Assembly (NCBI RefSeq): GCF_900105515.1
Contig: NZ_FNSY01000001.1
Coordinates: 2,728,001 to 2,792,000 of the forward strand
Source of the DNA: Streptomyces sp. 2131.1
GTDB taxonomy: Bacteria > Actinomycetota > Actinomycetes > Streptomycetales > Streptomycetaceae
Length of the DNA: 64,000 nucleotides
Direction: 5' to 3'
Shown here: in pieces, positions 18,911-27,499 of the stretch
Position numbering within the stretch: the stretch's first letter is position 1
How the letters are laid out: each line of letters starts with the position of its first letter
Program-made: the position numbers and the translations under genes
The notes under the pieces: generated by a model
The model's database searches: none
Told to the model about the DNA's origin: nothing
What the model saw: only the letters and a program-made list of their open reading frames with translations

Positions 18911-19576
18911 TCACTGCTCGGCGAGGGCCCGCAGCCGGCTCAGCGCCCGGTGCTGCGCGACCCGGACGGCGCCCGGGGACATGCCCAGCATCTGCCCGGT
19001 CTCCTCGGCGGTCAGCCCGACGGCGACGCGCAGCACGAGCAGCTCGCGCTGGTTCTCCGGCAGGTTGGCCAGGAGCTTCTTGGCCCAGGCGGCGTCGCTG
19101 CTGAGCAGCGCGCGCTCCTCGGGTCCGAGCGAGTCGTCGGGCCGCTCCGGCATCTCGTCGGAGGGCACGGCGGTCGACCCCGGGTGCCGCATCGCGGCGC
19201 GCTGGAGATCGGCCACCTTGTGACCGGCGATGGCGAAGACGAATGCTTCGAAGGGTCTGCCGGTGTCCTTGTAGCGCGGCAGCGCCATGAGCACCGCGAC
19301 GCAGACCTCCTGCGCCAGGTCCTCGACGAAGTGGCGGGCGTCACCGGGCAGCCGGTTCAGCCGGGACCTGCAGTAGCGCAGGGCGAGCGGGTGGACGTGG
19401 GCCAGCAGATCGTGGGTGGCCTGCGCGTCGCCCTCGACGGCGCGGTGCACCAGGGCACCGATCACCGTCGTTCCGTCGTCGCGCATCGAACCATGGTGCC
19501 CCGGTCCCACTTCATCCGCGGCACCGCGTCCGTAGTTGTGCACCGAAGCGTTATGAGCGGGTGCGCCGGAAGTCAT
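18911..19576 (-). CDS. ECF-type RNA polymerase sigma factor, SigD/ShbA-like
   Basis: 221 residues from the ATG at 19576, which has an AAGGGGAGGG ribosome-binding site 8 bases upstream. Sigma region 2 is near residues 60-125 ([15 protein letters not shown], promoter melting and -10 contact), and region 4 near 165-215 ends in [29 protein letters not shown], the -35 binding helix-turn-helix. Position between guaB and bldM matches mycobacterial sigD. I believe this is the Streptomyces sigma factor called ShbA, reported to drive the principal sigma gene hrdB, but I assign it by synteny and architecture only. No anti-sigma gene is adjacent. The roughly 30-residue head before region 2 is low complexity. 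Confidence 0.82.
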   Translation of the reverse strand: MTSGAPAHNASVHNYGRGAADEVGPGHHGSMRDDGTTVIGALVHRAVEGDAQATHDLLAHVHPLALRYCRSRLNRLPGDARHFVEDLAQEVCVAVLMALPRYKDTGRPFEAFVFAIAGHKVADLQRAAMRHPGSTAVPSDEMPERPDDSLGPEERALLSSDAAWAKKLLANLPENQRELLVLRVAVGLTAEETGQMLGMSPGAVRVAQHRALSRLRALAEQ

Positions 19577-19732
19577 GTCCTGCGCCCTCCCCTTCCGCTC
19601 GACCGAATCGTTCCCGAGGAACTCCACGTCTCAAGGATGCGGCATCGGCCGGGAAGCGTCACATACCGCCGGAGCGCGGGCTCCGTCGGGCGGGGTACGG
19701 CTCGCGCCGCACCCCCCGGCCCGGGCCGGCCG

Positions 19733-20343
19733 TCAGCGGACCAGGCCCCACCGGAAGCCGAGGGCCACCGCGTGCGCCCGGTCCGATGCGCCGAGCTTCT
19801 TGAACAGCCGCCGGGCGTGCGTCTTCACCGTGTCCTCGGAGAGGAACAGCTCGCGGCCGATCTCCGCGTTGGAGCGGCCGTGGCTCATCCCTTCGAGGAC
19901 CTGGATCTCGCGGGCCGTGAGCGTGGGCGCCGCACCCATCTCGGCCGACCGCAGCCGGCGCGGGGCGAGCCGCCACGTCGGGTCGGCCAGGGCCTGGGTG
20001 ACGGTCGCCCTGAGCTCGGCCCGGGAGGCGTCCTTGTGCAGATAGCCGCGGGCACCGGCGGCGACCGCGAGCGCGACGCCGTCCAGGTCTTCCGCGACGG
20101 TCAGCATGATGATCCGGGCGCCGGGATCGGCGGAGAGCAGCCGGCGGACCGTCTCCACCCCCCGAGGCCGGGCATGCGTACGTCCATGAGAATGAGATCC
20201 GAACGGTCGGCACCCCAGCGGCGGAGGACTTCCTCGCCGTTGGCGGCCGTCGTCACACGCTCGACGCCGGGCACGGTCGCAACCGCGCGACGGAGCGCTT
20301 CTCGGGCAAGCGGGGAGTCGTCGCAGACGAGGACGGATGTCAT
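19733..20343 (-). pseudogene. bldM: BldM response regulator, frame broken by a one-base deletion
   Basis: Two overlapping frames together make one NarL/FixJ-type regulator of about 203 residues. The N-terminal frame starts at the ATG at 20343 with the receiver domain: acidic pocket VCDDSP, aspartate in LILMDVRMPGLGG. The second frame continues from ETVRRLL, through the receiver lysine (LHKD), to the LuxR-type helix-turn-helix (LTAREIQVLEGMSHGRSNAEIG) and the stop at 19733. The switch occurs at six C residues on the plus strand (20158-20163): with seven, GLGG would run directly into VETVRRLL. BldM is needed for aerial hyphae in Streptomyces, so either the read lost a base in a homopolymer or the strain carries a developmental lesion. 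Gene order beside whiD and the sigma factor supports the identity. Confidence 0.88.
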
Positions 20344-20769
20344 GACCGCCCTCCGCAGCTGATGCGCGTCACCTTGAGCCTCCAGGCTGTTACAAGTCGT
20401 CACCTGTGCGGTTGACGCTCTCGGACATCTGCCCGATCGCTCTTTCTGCCAACCGCCTCCGCACTCTCAACGATGGTCACTCGAAAGAGTTACGGGTTGG
20501 AAGACCGAGTTCGGCACTCTACGTGAGGAAGCGCTCACGGAGCAGAGCGCCACGGGTTGTACAGCCGTCAACCGAAACTTTTGGTGCACCCGTGCCCCAT
20601 TTAGCGGGATTTCTTCCCTTTTGCTGGTGTCTGTGGCTAGATTCGCAATCAGTCATATTTACATCTACTAACACCGTAGATGTACGGTCTTGTACACGGT
20701 CATCGACGAGCACCCGCCCACGACGCACGACGACGCTTCCGACTCAGCACGGTTTCGAGGGGACAAGCA
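20344..20769. promoter_or_regulatory. divergent bldM-whiD regulatory region
   Basis: This is 426 bp of non-coding DNA, more AT-rich than the flanks, between divergent bldM and whiD. I see no supported small gene. It contains the inverted repeat at 20661-20683 and several AT-rich hexamers that could be -10 elements. Developmental genes often have large upstream regions of this kind. Confidence 0.6.
20661..20683 (+). promoter_or_regulatory. 8-bp inverted repeat upstream of whiD
   Basis: ACATCTAC and GTAGATGT form perfect arms around a 7-base centre, about 87 bases before the whiD start. The spacing between arm centres is about 1.5 helical turns, as for a dimeric regulator. The bound protein cannot be named from sequence. 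Confidence 0.45.
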
Positions 20770-21096
20770 ATGGCCGATTTCTCCCGCCTTCCCGGACCCA
20801 ACGCCGATCTGTGGGACTGGCAGCTGCTGGCCGCCTGCCGCGGGGTCGACAGTTCGCTCTTCTTCCATCCCGAGGGGGAACGCGGGGCCGCCCGGAGCGC
20901 CCGCGAGACCTCCGCGAAGGAGGTGTGCATGCGCTGCCCCGTACGCGCGGAGTGTGCGGCGCACGCCCTGGCCGTCCGTGAGCCCTACGGGGTGTGGGGC
21001 GGGCTGACCGAGGACGAGCGCGAGGAGCTGATGGGGCGTGCGCGCAATCGGCTGATCACGGCCGCGGTGCCGGCTTCGCCGCCGGAGCACGGCTGA
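20770..21096 (+). CDS. whiD: WhiD, WhiB-family iron-sulfur regulator
   Basis: 108 residues from an ATG with GAGGGGAC upstream. The four cysteines of the family are present (LLAACRG, then VCMRC and AEC), ligands of a [4Fe-4S] cluster. They are followed by the GVWGG turn and a basic C-terminus. WhiB-family proteins act on transcription by binding region 4 of the principal sigma factor. Divergent bldM next door and the SigD/ShbA-like sigma gene make this the locus of WhiD, needed for spore maturation in Streptomyces (ortholog of mycobacterial WhiB3 by position). Single-gene unit. Confidence 0.92.
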   Translation: MADFSRLPGPNADLWDWQLLAACRGVDSSLFFHPEGERGAARSARETSAKEVCMRCPVRAECAAHALAVREPYGVWGGLTEDEREELMGRARNRLITAAVPASPPEHG

Positions 21097-21159
21097 CGCC
21101 CCGCGCGCCGCACGTTAGAGGAGAAACGTTTCTTCACCCCACCCCGCCCCTTCCCGGAA

Positions 21160-21176
21160 CCGGGGCTCCGCCCCGG
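21160..21176 (+). terminator. short hairpin after whiD
   Basis: CCGGGGC and GCCCCGG form a 7-bp stem with a 3-base loop, 63 bases past the whiD stop. It lies between whiD and the convergent LysR gene. Confidence 0.45.
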
Positions 21177-21184
21177 ACCCCCCT

Positions 21185-21244
21185 CCTCAAGCGCCGGAGG
21201 GGCTGGGTTTCGGGGCTCCGCGCCTCAAACGCCGGCGGGGCTGG
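21185..21244. repeat. two diverged copies of the interspersed CGCCGG repeat
   Basis: CCTCAAGCGCCGGAGGGGCTG at 21185-21205 and a similar element at 21223-21244 match the inverse of the repeat core seen at 43.8, 46.2 and 63.4 kb. The second copy overlaps the last codons of the LysR gene, so it contributes to its C-terminus. Confidence 0.6.
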
Positions 21245-22145
21245 AAGTGGCGGTGAGGCCTGAGCTGGCCCGGGCCAGTTCGTCCAGGGTCGCCGAGACC
21301 GCCGGGACCCTTGCCAGGTCGGGGAGGGTCAATGCGACGATCTCGCGTTCGATGGCCGGCTCCACCGTGACGGTCCTGGCCCCCCTCGGGCGTACCGACT
21401 CGATGGCCAGCGCCGGCAGCACGGCCACGCCCAGGCCCGCGCCGACCAGGCCGATCACCGCCGGGTAGTCGTCGGTGGCGAAGTCGATGCGCGGGGTGAA
21501 GCCGGACTCCTCGCACACCTCCACGAGCTGCCTGCGGCACCGGGGGCACCCCGCGATCCAGGACTCCCCGGCGAGTTCCGCGATGCCGACCGCGTCCCGG
21601 TCCGCCAGTGCGTGGCCCTCGGGGACGAGGCCGGTCAGCCGGTCGGTGAGCAGGGGGCGCACCACCAGGTCGTCCCACTCGGCGCCCGGTTCGCCGTACC
21701 GGAAGGCGAGGGCGATGTCGCAGTCGCCGTCGCGCAGCATCTCCTCGGACCGGGGCGGCTCGGCCTCGACGAGGGACACCCGCGTCCCGGGGTGCGCGGC
21801 GCGCAGTGCGGCGAGGGCACCGGGGACCAGGGACGAGCTGCCGCTGGGGAACGAGACGAGGCGGACCCGGCCGGCCCGGAGCCCGGCGATGGCGGCGACC
21901 TCCTCCTCGGCGGCGGTGAGCCCGGCGAGGATGCCGGAGGCGTGCCGTACGAGTGCCTCGCCCGCCTGCGTCAGCCGCATCTCGCGGCCCGTCCGGATCA
22001 GCAGCGTGGTCCCCGCCGAGGACTCCAGGGCCTTCATCTGCTGGCTGACCGCGGGCTGGGTGCAGCCCAGTTCGCGGGCGGCGGCGGAGAACGAGCCGGT
22101 GGCGGACACGGCGCGCAGGACGCGGAGGTGGCGGGCTTCGATCAC
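21225..22145 (-). CDS. LysR-family transcriptional regulator
   Basis: 306 residues from a GTG with a GGAGGGGT ribosome-binding site. The N-terminal winged helix-turn-helix (LRVLRAVSATGSFSAAARELGCTQPAVSQQMKALE begins near residue 7) binds DNA; residues about 90-290 are the periplasmic-binding-like effector domain. A CPRCRRQL segment in the effector domain holds two close cysteines, which could be redox-active or metal-binding. It is divergent from a short-chain dehydrogenase gene 102 bases away, its likely target. The C-terminus is formed by an interspersed repeat. Confidence 0.85.
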   Translation of the reverse strand: MIEARHLRVLRAVSATGSFSAAARELGCTQPAVSQQMKALESSAGTTLLIRTGREMRLTQAGEALVRHASGILAGLTAAEEEVAAIAGLRAGRVRLVSFPSGSSSLVPGALAALRAAHPGTRVSLVEAEPPRSEEMLRDGDCDIALAFRYGEPGAEWDDLVVRPLLTDRLTGLVPEGHALADRDAVGIAELAGESWIAGCPRCRRQLVEVCEESGFTPRIDFATDDYPAVIGLVGAGLGVAVLPALAIESVRPRGARTVTVEPAIEREIVALTLPDLARVPAVSATLDELARASSGLTATSSPAGV

Positions 22146-22246
22146 CCCTCCAGCATAAGCGGGTCTTGGGGCAGCGGCGAGTTCCCGCGTGCGGGCTTTG
22201 AGGGCGGGCCGTCCGGCTCTCCGGGCGTACCACTAACGTGCCGCGT

Positions 22247-23020
22247 ATGACGACTGCACTGATCACGGGCGCGACGGCGGGCATCGGCGCCGCCTTCGCC
22301 CGGCGGCTCGCCGCCGACGGGTACGACCTGGTCCTGGTGGCCCGGGACACGGAGCGGCTGCGCGAGCAGGCGACCGAGCTGCACGACCGGCACGGCATCG
22401 AGGCCGAGGTGCTGAGGGCCGACCTGTCCGACGACAAGGGGATCCGCGCGGTCGAGGAACGCCTCGGGGACGCCCGGCACCCGGTCGACCTGCTGGTGAA
22501 CAACGCGGGCTTCGGCAACAAGGGCCGTTATCTGGACGTCCCCATGGCCGACGAGCTGGCGATGCTGAAGGTGCACTGCGAGGCGGTGCTGCGGCTGACC
22601 TCGGCGGCGGCGGCCGGTATGAAGGAGCGCGGCCGGGGCGGGATCGTGAACGTGGCCTCGGTGGCGGCGTTCGTGCCGCGCGGTACGTACGGGGCCTCCA
22701 AGGCGTGGGTCGTGCAGTTCAGCCAGGGCGCGGCGAAGGACCTCGCCGGGTCCGGGGTGCGGCTGATGGCGCTGTGCCCCGGCTTCGTGCGTACGGAGTT
22801 CCACCAGCGGGCCGGGATGGGCACGGGCAACATCCCGGGCTGGATGTGGCTCGACGCGGACAAGCTGGTGAGCGCGGCGCTCGCGGACCTGGCGCGCGGG
22901 AAGTCCGTGTCGATCCCGGACCCCCGTTACAAGGTGCTGATGGGCGCGGTGAAGCTGGCGCCCCGCGGCCTGCTCGGAGGGCTGACCTCGCGGACGGGCC
23001 GCAAGTACGGGCCGCAGTAG
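22247..23020 (+). CDS. short-chain dehydrogenase/reductase
   Basis: 257 residues from the ATG at 22247; a GTG three codons earlier is possible. A TAACGT hexamer six bases before the ATG suggests a leaderless transcript. It is a classical SDR: the cofactor motif is TGATAGIG near residue 8, with an NNAG motif, the catalytic serine in NVASVAAF, and YxxxK in GTYGASKAW. The cofactor is probably NADP, given the basic ARD after the second strand. The C-terminal part resembles the DltE/YqjQ-like subgroup; the substrate is not evident. The divergent LysR gene is its likely regulator. It converges on the DUF2264 gene with only 7 bases between. Confidence 0.85.
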   Translation: MTTALITGATAGIGAAFARRLAADGYDLVLVARDTERLREQATELHDRHGIEAEVLRADLSDDKGIRAVEERLGDARHPVDLLVNNAGFGNKGRYLDVPMADELAMLKVHCEAVLRLTSAAAAGMKERGRGGIVNVASVAAFVPRGTYGASKAWVVQFSQGAAKDLAGSGVRLMALCPGFVRTEFHQRAGMGTGNIPGWMWLDADKLVSAALADLARGKSVSIPDPRYKVLMGAVKLAPRGLLGGLTSRTGRKYGPQ

Positions 23021-23027
23021 GGGGCCT

Positions 23028-24794
23028 TCACTCCTCCGGGAGCCGGAGTACGGCGGTGGTGCCGTCGTGCCAGGCCACCCGGATCTCGTGGGGGCTGTGT
23101 ACGTGGATCCCGGCGAGGGTGTCGACGGGCGCCGGGTCCGCCTCCCCGGTGAGCGAGGCGAGCGCGACGAAGAGGGACCGGGGTCCGGTGGTCGTGCCCT
23201 CGACGGCCAGGAGCCGGGAGGTCTCGCCGAACATGGTGTCCCCGCCGGGCCGTTCGCGGACTCCGCCCTCGTAGCCGTGGACCGGGTGGAGCTGGGCGGT
23301 GAGCGCCTGGTCGTCCCCGGTCGCCCACCCCGTCTGGCGGACGGGCGTGCCCTCGGGCGCGCCCGTGACCAGATGCGCGCGGACCTCGGCGCGGCCGTGG
23401 GCGAGGGTGGCGGAGACGACGCGGACGCCGGGGCGCGGGGTGTGCGCGGAGGCGGCGTGGCCGAGGGGGTCGGCGGTGAGGCGGGCGGTCGGTTCGCCGC
23501 CGTCGACGAGCAGCGCGAAGTGGTTGTCGCGTTCGGCGTCCCCGTGCGTGGGGCCGGTGCGGGTGGAGTACGCGAAGCGGGCGTAGCCGGGGTCCTCGTC
23601 GTCGCCCACGTGGTTCGAGCCGTGGTTGTGGAGCCGGACCAGGCCGTCCGCGGCGGTGGACTGGAGGAGCAGGCCGGTCGGCCCGAGGACGGTCACGGCG
23701 TCCTCCCGCTCGGCGGGCAGCGGCTCCTCGTCGGCCGTCCAGACGGGGTGGTCCGGGGGCATCAGCAGCCCGAGGAAGCCCTTGGACGCCCAGTACGGGG
23801 AGGCGGGGCCGGAGTACGTCTGGAGCACGGGTTCGTACGGGCCGTGCCAGCCGAGGGTGAGAAGGCCGTCCCGGCCGGTGGCGCCCCGGTCCAGGAAGTA
23901 GCCGAGGGTGCCGGAGGCCAGGCGGCGGGTGGCGCCCGGGGTGAGCGGGGTGTGGCCGGTCATGGCGCCGAGCCAGGGGGCGGCCGCGGCGGCGAAGCGG
24001 TAGGTGAGGGAGCGGCCGAACGGCATGGGGGCGCCGTCCGCGCCGAACATGCGGCTGTAGTCGTCGAGCTGGCGGTGCAGCCGGGGGCCGTAGCGGTCGA
24101 GGAGGTCCCGGTCGCCCGCGAGCTGGGCGTGCAGGACGGGGTAGAAGTGCATCGCCCAGGCGTTGTAGTGGTCGAAGGAGCGGTTCGGGCCGTCGCTGTA
24201 CCAGCCGTCGCCCACGTACCAGTCCTCGACGTGCTCCAGCGCGCGGTCGATCGTGCGCCGGGCGCGGTCGGTCTCGATGCCCGCGTCCTGGAGGAAGCCG
24301 GCGACGGTGAGCCCGAAGAACCACCAGTTGTTGTTCACCGGGGGCGCGTCCAGGGCGGGGAGCAGCCAGTCGACGGCGCGCTGCCGGGTGGTGTCGTCGA
24401 GGGTGTCCCAGAGCCAGGGGCGGGTGAGGCGCAGGCCCAGGGCGAGGGAGGCGGACTCGACGATGGCCTGGGGGACGTCCGCGATGCGGGGCCAGGCGTC
24501 GGGGCTCCCCGCCGGGTCCGACGTACCGGCGGCGAGCCCTTCGGCGTACCGGCCGAGGAAGCCGTGCGAGTCCTCGCCGCCCGCCCCGGCGATCCGGAAC
24601 GCGGCGAGCAGCCAGGTGCGCGCGTAGCCTTCGAGGCCGTCGGAGAGGGGTCCGGACCAGCTCGGCCGGGGGCCGGGGAGGTCGATGCGGCCGTTCCGGG
24701 GCGAGGCGTAGGGGCGTACCGCGAGCAGCAGCTGGTCGGCCGCCCGCTCCCAATCGGCACGGGTGCGGCCCGTGTACGGACTCGTCGTGGGCAT
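23028..24794 (-). CDS. DUF2264 domain protein, probable carbohydrate-active enzyme
   Basis: 588 residues from the ATG at 24794 with CAGGGGAG upstream. The first 380 residues are rich in aromatic and tryptophan motifs (NNNWWFFGLTVAGFL, WYVGDGWYSDGPNRSFDHYNAWAMHFYP) and match the DUF2264 family, whose helical fold I associate with glycoside hydrolase or lyase-like barrels; the rest is beta-rich. There is no signal peptide, so it acts inside the cell, probably on an oligosaccharide delivered by the ABC importer downstream of the divergent regulator. The conserved Trp, Asp and His residues are consistent with sugar binding; the reaction is not known to me. Control by the regulator at 24979 is inferred from an operator-like motif in its promoter. 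Confidence 0.8.
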   Translation of the reverse strand: MPTTSPYTGRTRADWERAADQLLLAVRPYASPRNGRIDLPGPRPSWSGPLSDGLEGYARTWLLAAFRIAGAGGEDSHGFLGRYAEGLAAGTSDPAGSPDAWPRIADVPQAIVESASLALGLRLTRPWLWDTLDDTTRQRAVDWLLPALDAPPVNNNWWFFGLTVAGFLQDAGIETDRARRTIDRALEHVEDWYVGDGWYSDGPNRSFDHYNAWAMHFYPVLHAQLAGDRDLLDRYGPRLHRQLDDYSRMFGADGAPMPFGRSLTYRFAAAAAPWLGAMTGHTPLTPGATRRLASGTLGYFLDRGATGRDGLLTLGWHGPYEPVLQTYSGPASPYWASKGFLGLLMPPDHPVWTADEEPLPAEREDAVTVLGPTGLLLQSTAADGLVRLHNHGSNHVGDDEDPGYARFAYSTRTGPTHGDAERDNHFALLVDGGEPTARLTADPLGHAASAHTPRPGVRVVSATLAHGRAEVRAHLVTGAPEGTPVRQTGWATGDDQALTAQLHPVHGYEGGVRERPGGDTMFGETSRLLAVEGTTTGPRSLFVALASLTGEADPAPVDTLAGIHVHSPHEIRVAWHDGTTAVLRLPEE

Positions 24795-24864
24795 GATGCT
24801 CCCCTGGAGGCGGACTGCGGCGTCGCCGGGAATCCTGAACCGTGGACGATCGAACGTCAATGGC

Positions 24865-24894
24865 GAAGTAGCGAATGATCGAAACTTCCGTCAA
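24865..24894 (-). promoter_or_regulatory. promoter of the DUF2264 gene with operator in the spacer
   Basis: On the minus strand, TTGACG (24894-24889) and TACTTC (24870-24865) are spaced by 18 bp. The motif AGCGAATGATCGA (24870-24882, plus strand) lies within the spacer. Its near-identical partner is at 26082-26094 before the solute-binding protein gene. An operator between -35 and -10 is the classic position for a repressor. Confidence 0.6.
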
Positions 24895-24978
24895 TCGATC
24901 ACACTGCACTAGGGTCTCCGGTGCGGGTCGGGGTCCGGCCGAGCCACCGCATCGGAATTCACGAGGGGGACTGCCGCC

Positions 24979-26058
24979 GTGCGCGAGAGTGCTGCTGAAC
25001 GTCACGACCGACTTCTGGCCCTGGTACGGGAGCGCGGCTCGGCCCGCGTCTCGGACCTGGCCGGCCTGCTGGGGGTCTCCCCCGTCACCGTGCGCCGCGA
25101 CGTCGAGGCGCTGTCCGAGCGCGGGCTGCTCGACCGGGTACACGGTTCGGTCTCCTGGCCCCGGGACGCCGCGGCCCCCGCCGGCGCCGACCCGGCCGGC
25201 GGCCCGGTGATCGGGCTGATCGCGCCGTCGGCGACGTACTACTTCGCCGAGGTCATCCGCGGTGCGCACGAGGCCGCGGCCCGCGCCGGCGCCCGCCTGG
25301 TGCTGCGGATCTCCGACTACCGCCCCGAGGAGGACCGGGCGCGCGCCGAGGGGCTGCTGGCCTCCGGGGCGGACGGGCTGCTGATCGCCCCGGCCTGGCG
25401 GGGCGCCGAGGACCAGGCGGCGTACGGGGACTGGATGGCCGGGCTGCCGGTGCCCACAGTGCTCCTGGAACGCACCCCGGCGCCCGGGTCACCCCTCGAC
25501 GGCCTGGACCGGGTCTGCTCGGACCACCGGCACGGGGTCCTGCTCGCCGTGCGCCATCTGGTCGGCCTGGGCCACGGCACCCCGCTGCTCGTCGCCCGCG
25601 CCGACAGCCCGACCGCGCTCGCGGTGCGCTCCGGGTACGAGGACGCGCTGGCGGTGCTGGGGCACACCGGGGCACCCGCGATGATCGGGACGTCCGGCCC
25701 CGAGGTCGACCCGGCCCGCTTCGACGCGGCGGTGCGGGAGGTGCGCGACGCGGTGGTCTCCGGCCGGGCCGCGTCCGCGCTGGTGCACAACGACGTGGAC
25801 GCGATCCACCTGGTCCAGCGCCTGTCGGACCTGGGCGTGCGCGTGCCGGAGGACCTGGCGGTGATCGCGTACGACGACGAGGTGGCCGCGCTGGGTGACA
25901 TCCCGCTGACCGCGGTCAGCCCGCCGAAGCGTCATATCGGGCGCTGCGCAACGGAGTTGCTGATCAGCAGGCTCGGTTCCGGGCAGGACGAGGACGAGCC
26001 CGGCCGGCATCTGGCGCTGCTGCCCCGACTGCGGGTGCGGGCTTCGACCACTCGATAA
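24979..26058 (+). CDS. hybrid DeoR-type HTH / LacI-type sugar-responsive repressor
   Basis: 359 residues from a GTG with GAGGGGGA upstream. Residues 7-58 are a DeoR-like winged helix (RHDRLLALVRERGSARVSDL, then SPVTVRRDVEALSERGLL), not the LacI headpiece. Residues 75-355 are a periplasmic-binding-protein domain of the LacI/GalR type (VIGLIAPSATYYFAEVIRGA, and DLAVIAYDDEVAA near 300). Such proteins usually leave DNA when a sugar binds. It is divergent from the DUF2264 gene and followed by the ABC importer, so it should control both. The shared AGCGAAWGATYGA motif is the candidate operator. The plus-strand TAGGGT at 24910-24915 may be its own -10. Confidence 0.85.
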   Translation: MRESAAERHDRLLALVRERGSARVSDLAGLLGVSPVTVRRDVEALSERGLLDRVHGSVSWPRDAAAPAGADPAGGPVIGLIAPSATYYFAEVIRGAHEAAARAGARLVLRISDYRPEEDRARAEGLLASGADGLLIAPAWRGAEDQAAYGDWMAGLPVPTVLLERTPAPGSPLDGLDRVCSDHRHGVLLAVRHLVGLGHGTPLLVARADSPTALAVRSGYEDALAVLGHTGAPAMIGTSGPEVDPARFDAAVREVRDAVVSGRAASALVHNDVDAIHLVQRLSDLGVRVPEDLAVIAYDDEVAALGDIPLTAVSPPKRHIGRCATELLISRLGSGQDEDEPGRHLALLPRLRVRASTTR

Positions 26059-26081
26059 CGTTCTGATCTTTTCTCGATCAA

Positions 26082-26124
26082 TCAATCTTTCGCTCTTGAC
26101 TTCGGACATCGCTGGGCCAAGGAT
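26082..26124 (+). promoter_or_regulatory. operator and promoter of the sugar importer operon
   Basis: The motif AGCGAAAGATTGA reads on the minus strand at 26082-26094 and touches a TTGACT -35 (26096-26101). The -10 candidate AAGGAT (26119-26124) follows after 17 bp. A second word, AACGTCAATG, is shared with the DUF2264 promoter region (24853-24862 and 26132-26141). Confidence 0.6.
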
Positions 26125-26166
26125 CACGCCCAACGTCAATGTCGCCGCTGATTCAGGAGCTACGCC

Positions 26167-27495
26167 GTGAACCGCAGTTGGAGCAGAACGACTCTTTCCA
26201 TAGCCGGAGCCGTCACCGCCCTCGCCGTCGTCACGGCCTGCGGCGGGAGCGGAGACGACTCCGACGGCGGCGGCACCGGCACCGCCGCCAAGCCCGTGAC
26301 CATCACCTTCTGGGGCTGGGCCAAGGGCACCAAGGAGGTCGTGGACGCGTTCAACGCCTCGCACAAGAACATCCGCGTGAAGTTCGAGGAGACCCCGTCC
26401 GGCAACGCCGGCGGCTACGCCAAGATCTCCAACGCGATCAAGGCGGGCAACGCCCCCGACCTGGTCTCCGTCGAGTACCCGCAGCTCCCCGAGTACGTCA
26501 GCCAGGGCGGCTTCCAGGACATCGGGAAGTACTTCACCGAGGAGACCCGGAAGAAGTTCCTGCCTCAGGCCGTCGAGCAGACGACCCTCGGCGGCAAGAC
26601 CTGGGCGGTCCCCTTCGACGCGGCGCCGCAGGCCTTCTTCTACCGCAAGGACCTGTTCGAGAAGTACGGCATCGCGGTGCCCAAGACCTGGGACGAGTTC
26701 AAGTCCGCCGCCGAGAAGGTGAAGAAGGCCGACTCCAAGGCCCGCATCGGCACCTTCTTCCCGGACGACCCGACCACCTTCGAGGCGATGGTCTGGCAGG
26801 CCGGCGCCCAGTGGTTCAAGGCCGACGGCGACACGTGGAAGGTCAACACCACCGACGGCACCACCACCAAGGTCGCCGACTACTGGCAGGGCCTGATCAA
26901 GGGCGGCCTGGTCCGCACCGACGCCTCCTTCTCGCCCGCCTGGACCAACTCCCTGAAGACCGGCGGCACCATCGGCTACCTCGGCGCCTCCTGGGGCGGC
27001 GGCGTCCTCGGCTCCACGCTGCCCGAGCAGAGCGGCAAGTGGGCCGTCGCCCCGATCCCGACCTGGGACGGCAAGCCCGCCAGCGGCATGCTCGGCGGCA
27101 CCACCTTCGCCGTGCCGAAGAACAGCGAGAAGGCCGCGGCGGCCGTCGAGTTCGCCACCTGGATGACCACCACGGAGGAGGGCATCAAGGCCCGCATCTC
27201 CTCCGGCACCTCCAGCGCGTTCCCGGCCGCGCTCTCCCTGCGCCCCGCCGCGAAGAAGGCCTTCGACACCGAGTTCTACGGCGGCCAGGACATCTACCAG
27301 GTCTTCGAGGACGGCGGCTCCGCCATCGCGCAGGGCTGGACCTGGGGCCCCTCGATGGGCACCACCAACACCACGCTCAAGGACCAGTTCGGCAAGCTCG
27401 CCGGCGGCGGCACCACCGTCCCCGAGGCGGTGAAGGCGGCCCACGACGCGACCGTCGCGGAGCTGTCCAAGCGCGGCCTGAAGGTCGAGGGCTGA
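26167..27495 (+). CDS. sugar ABC transporter solute-binding lipoprotein
   Basis: 442 residues from a GTG with CAGGAG upstream. A lipoprotein signal peptide ends in VVTACG with the lipidated cysteine at residue 25, so the protein is anchored outside the membrane. After a Gly/Asp linker comes a family 1 extracellular carbohydrate-binding fold (TITFWGWAKGTKEVVDAFN, then GGYAKISNAIKAGNAPDLVSVEY). Abundant Trp and Tyr suit oligosaccharide stacking. It is the first gene of an importer operon with two permeases directly behind it. The ligand is unknown, but the neighbouring DUF2264 protein and hydroxyacid dehydrogenase suggest an acidic or deoxy-sugar oligomer; that is inference. Confidence 0.92.
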   Translation: MNRSWSRTTLSIAGAVTALAVVTACGGSGDDSDGGGTGTAAKPVTITFWGWAKGTKEVVDAFNASHKNIRVKFEETPSGNAGGYAKISNAIKAGNAPDLVSVEYPQLPEYVSQGGFQDIGKYFTEETRKKFLPQAVEQTTLGGKTWAVPFDAAPQAFFYRKDLFEKYGIAVPKTWDEFKSAAEKVKKADSKARIGTFFPDDPTTFEAMVWQAGAQWFKADGDTWKVNTTDGTTTKVADYWQGLIKGGLVRTDASFSPAWTNSLKTGGTIGYLGASWGGGVLGSTLPEQSGKWAVAPIPTWDGKPASGMLGGTTFAVPKNSEKAAAAVEFATWMTTTEEGIKARISSGTSSAFPAALSLRPAAKKAFDTEFYGGQDIYQVFEDGGSAIAQGWTWGPSMGTTNTTLKDQFGKLAGGGTTVPEAVKAAHDATVAELSKRGLKVEG

Positions 27496-27499
27496 CCGG

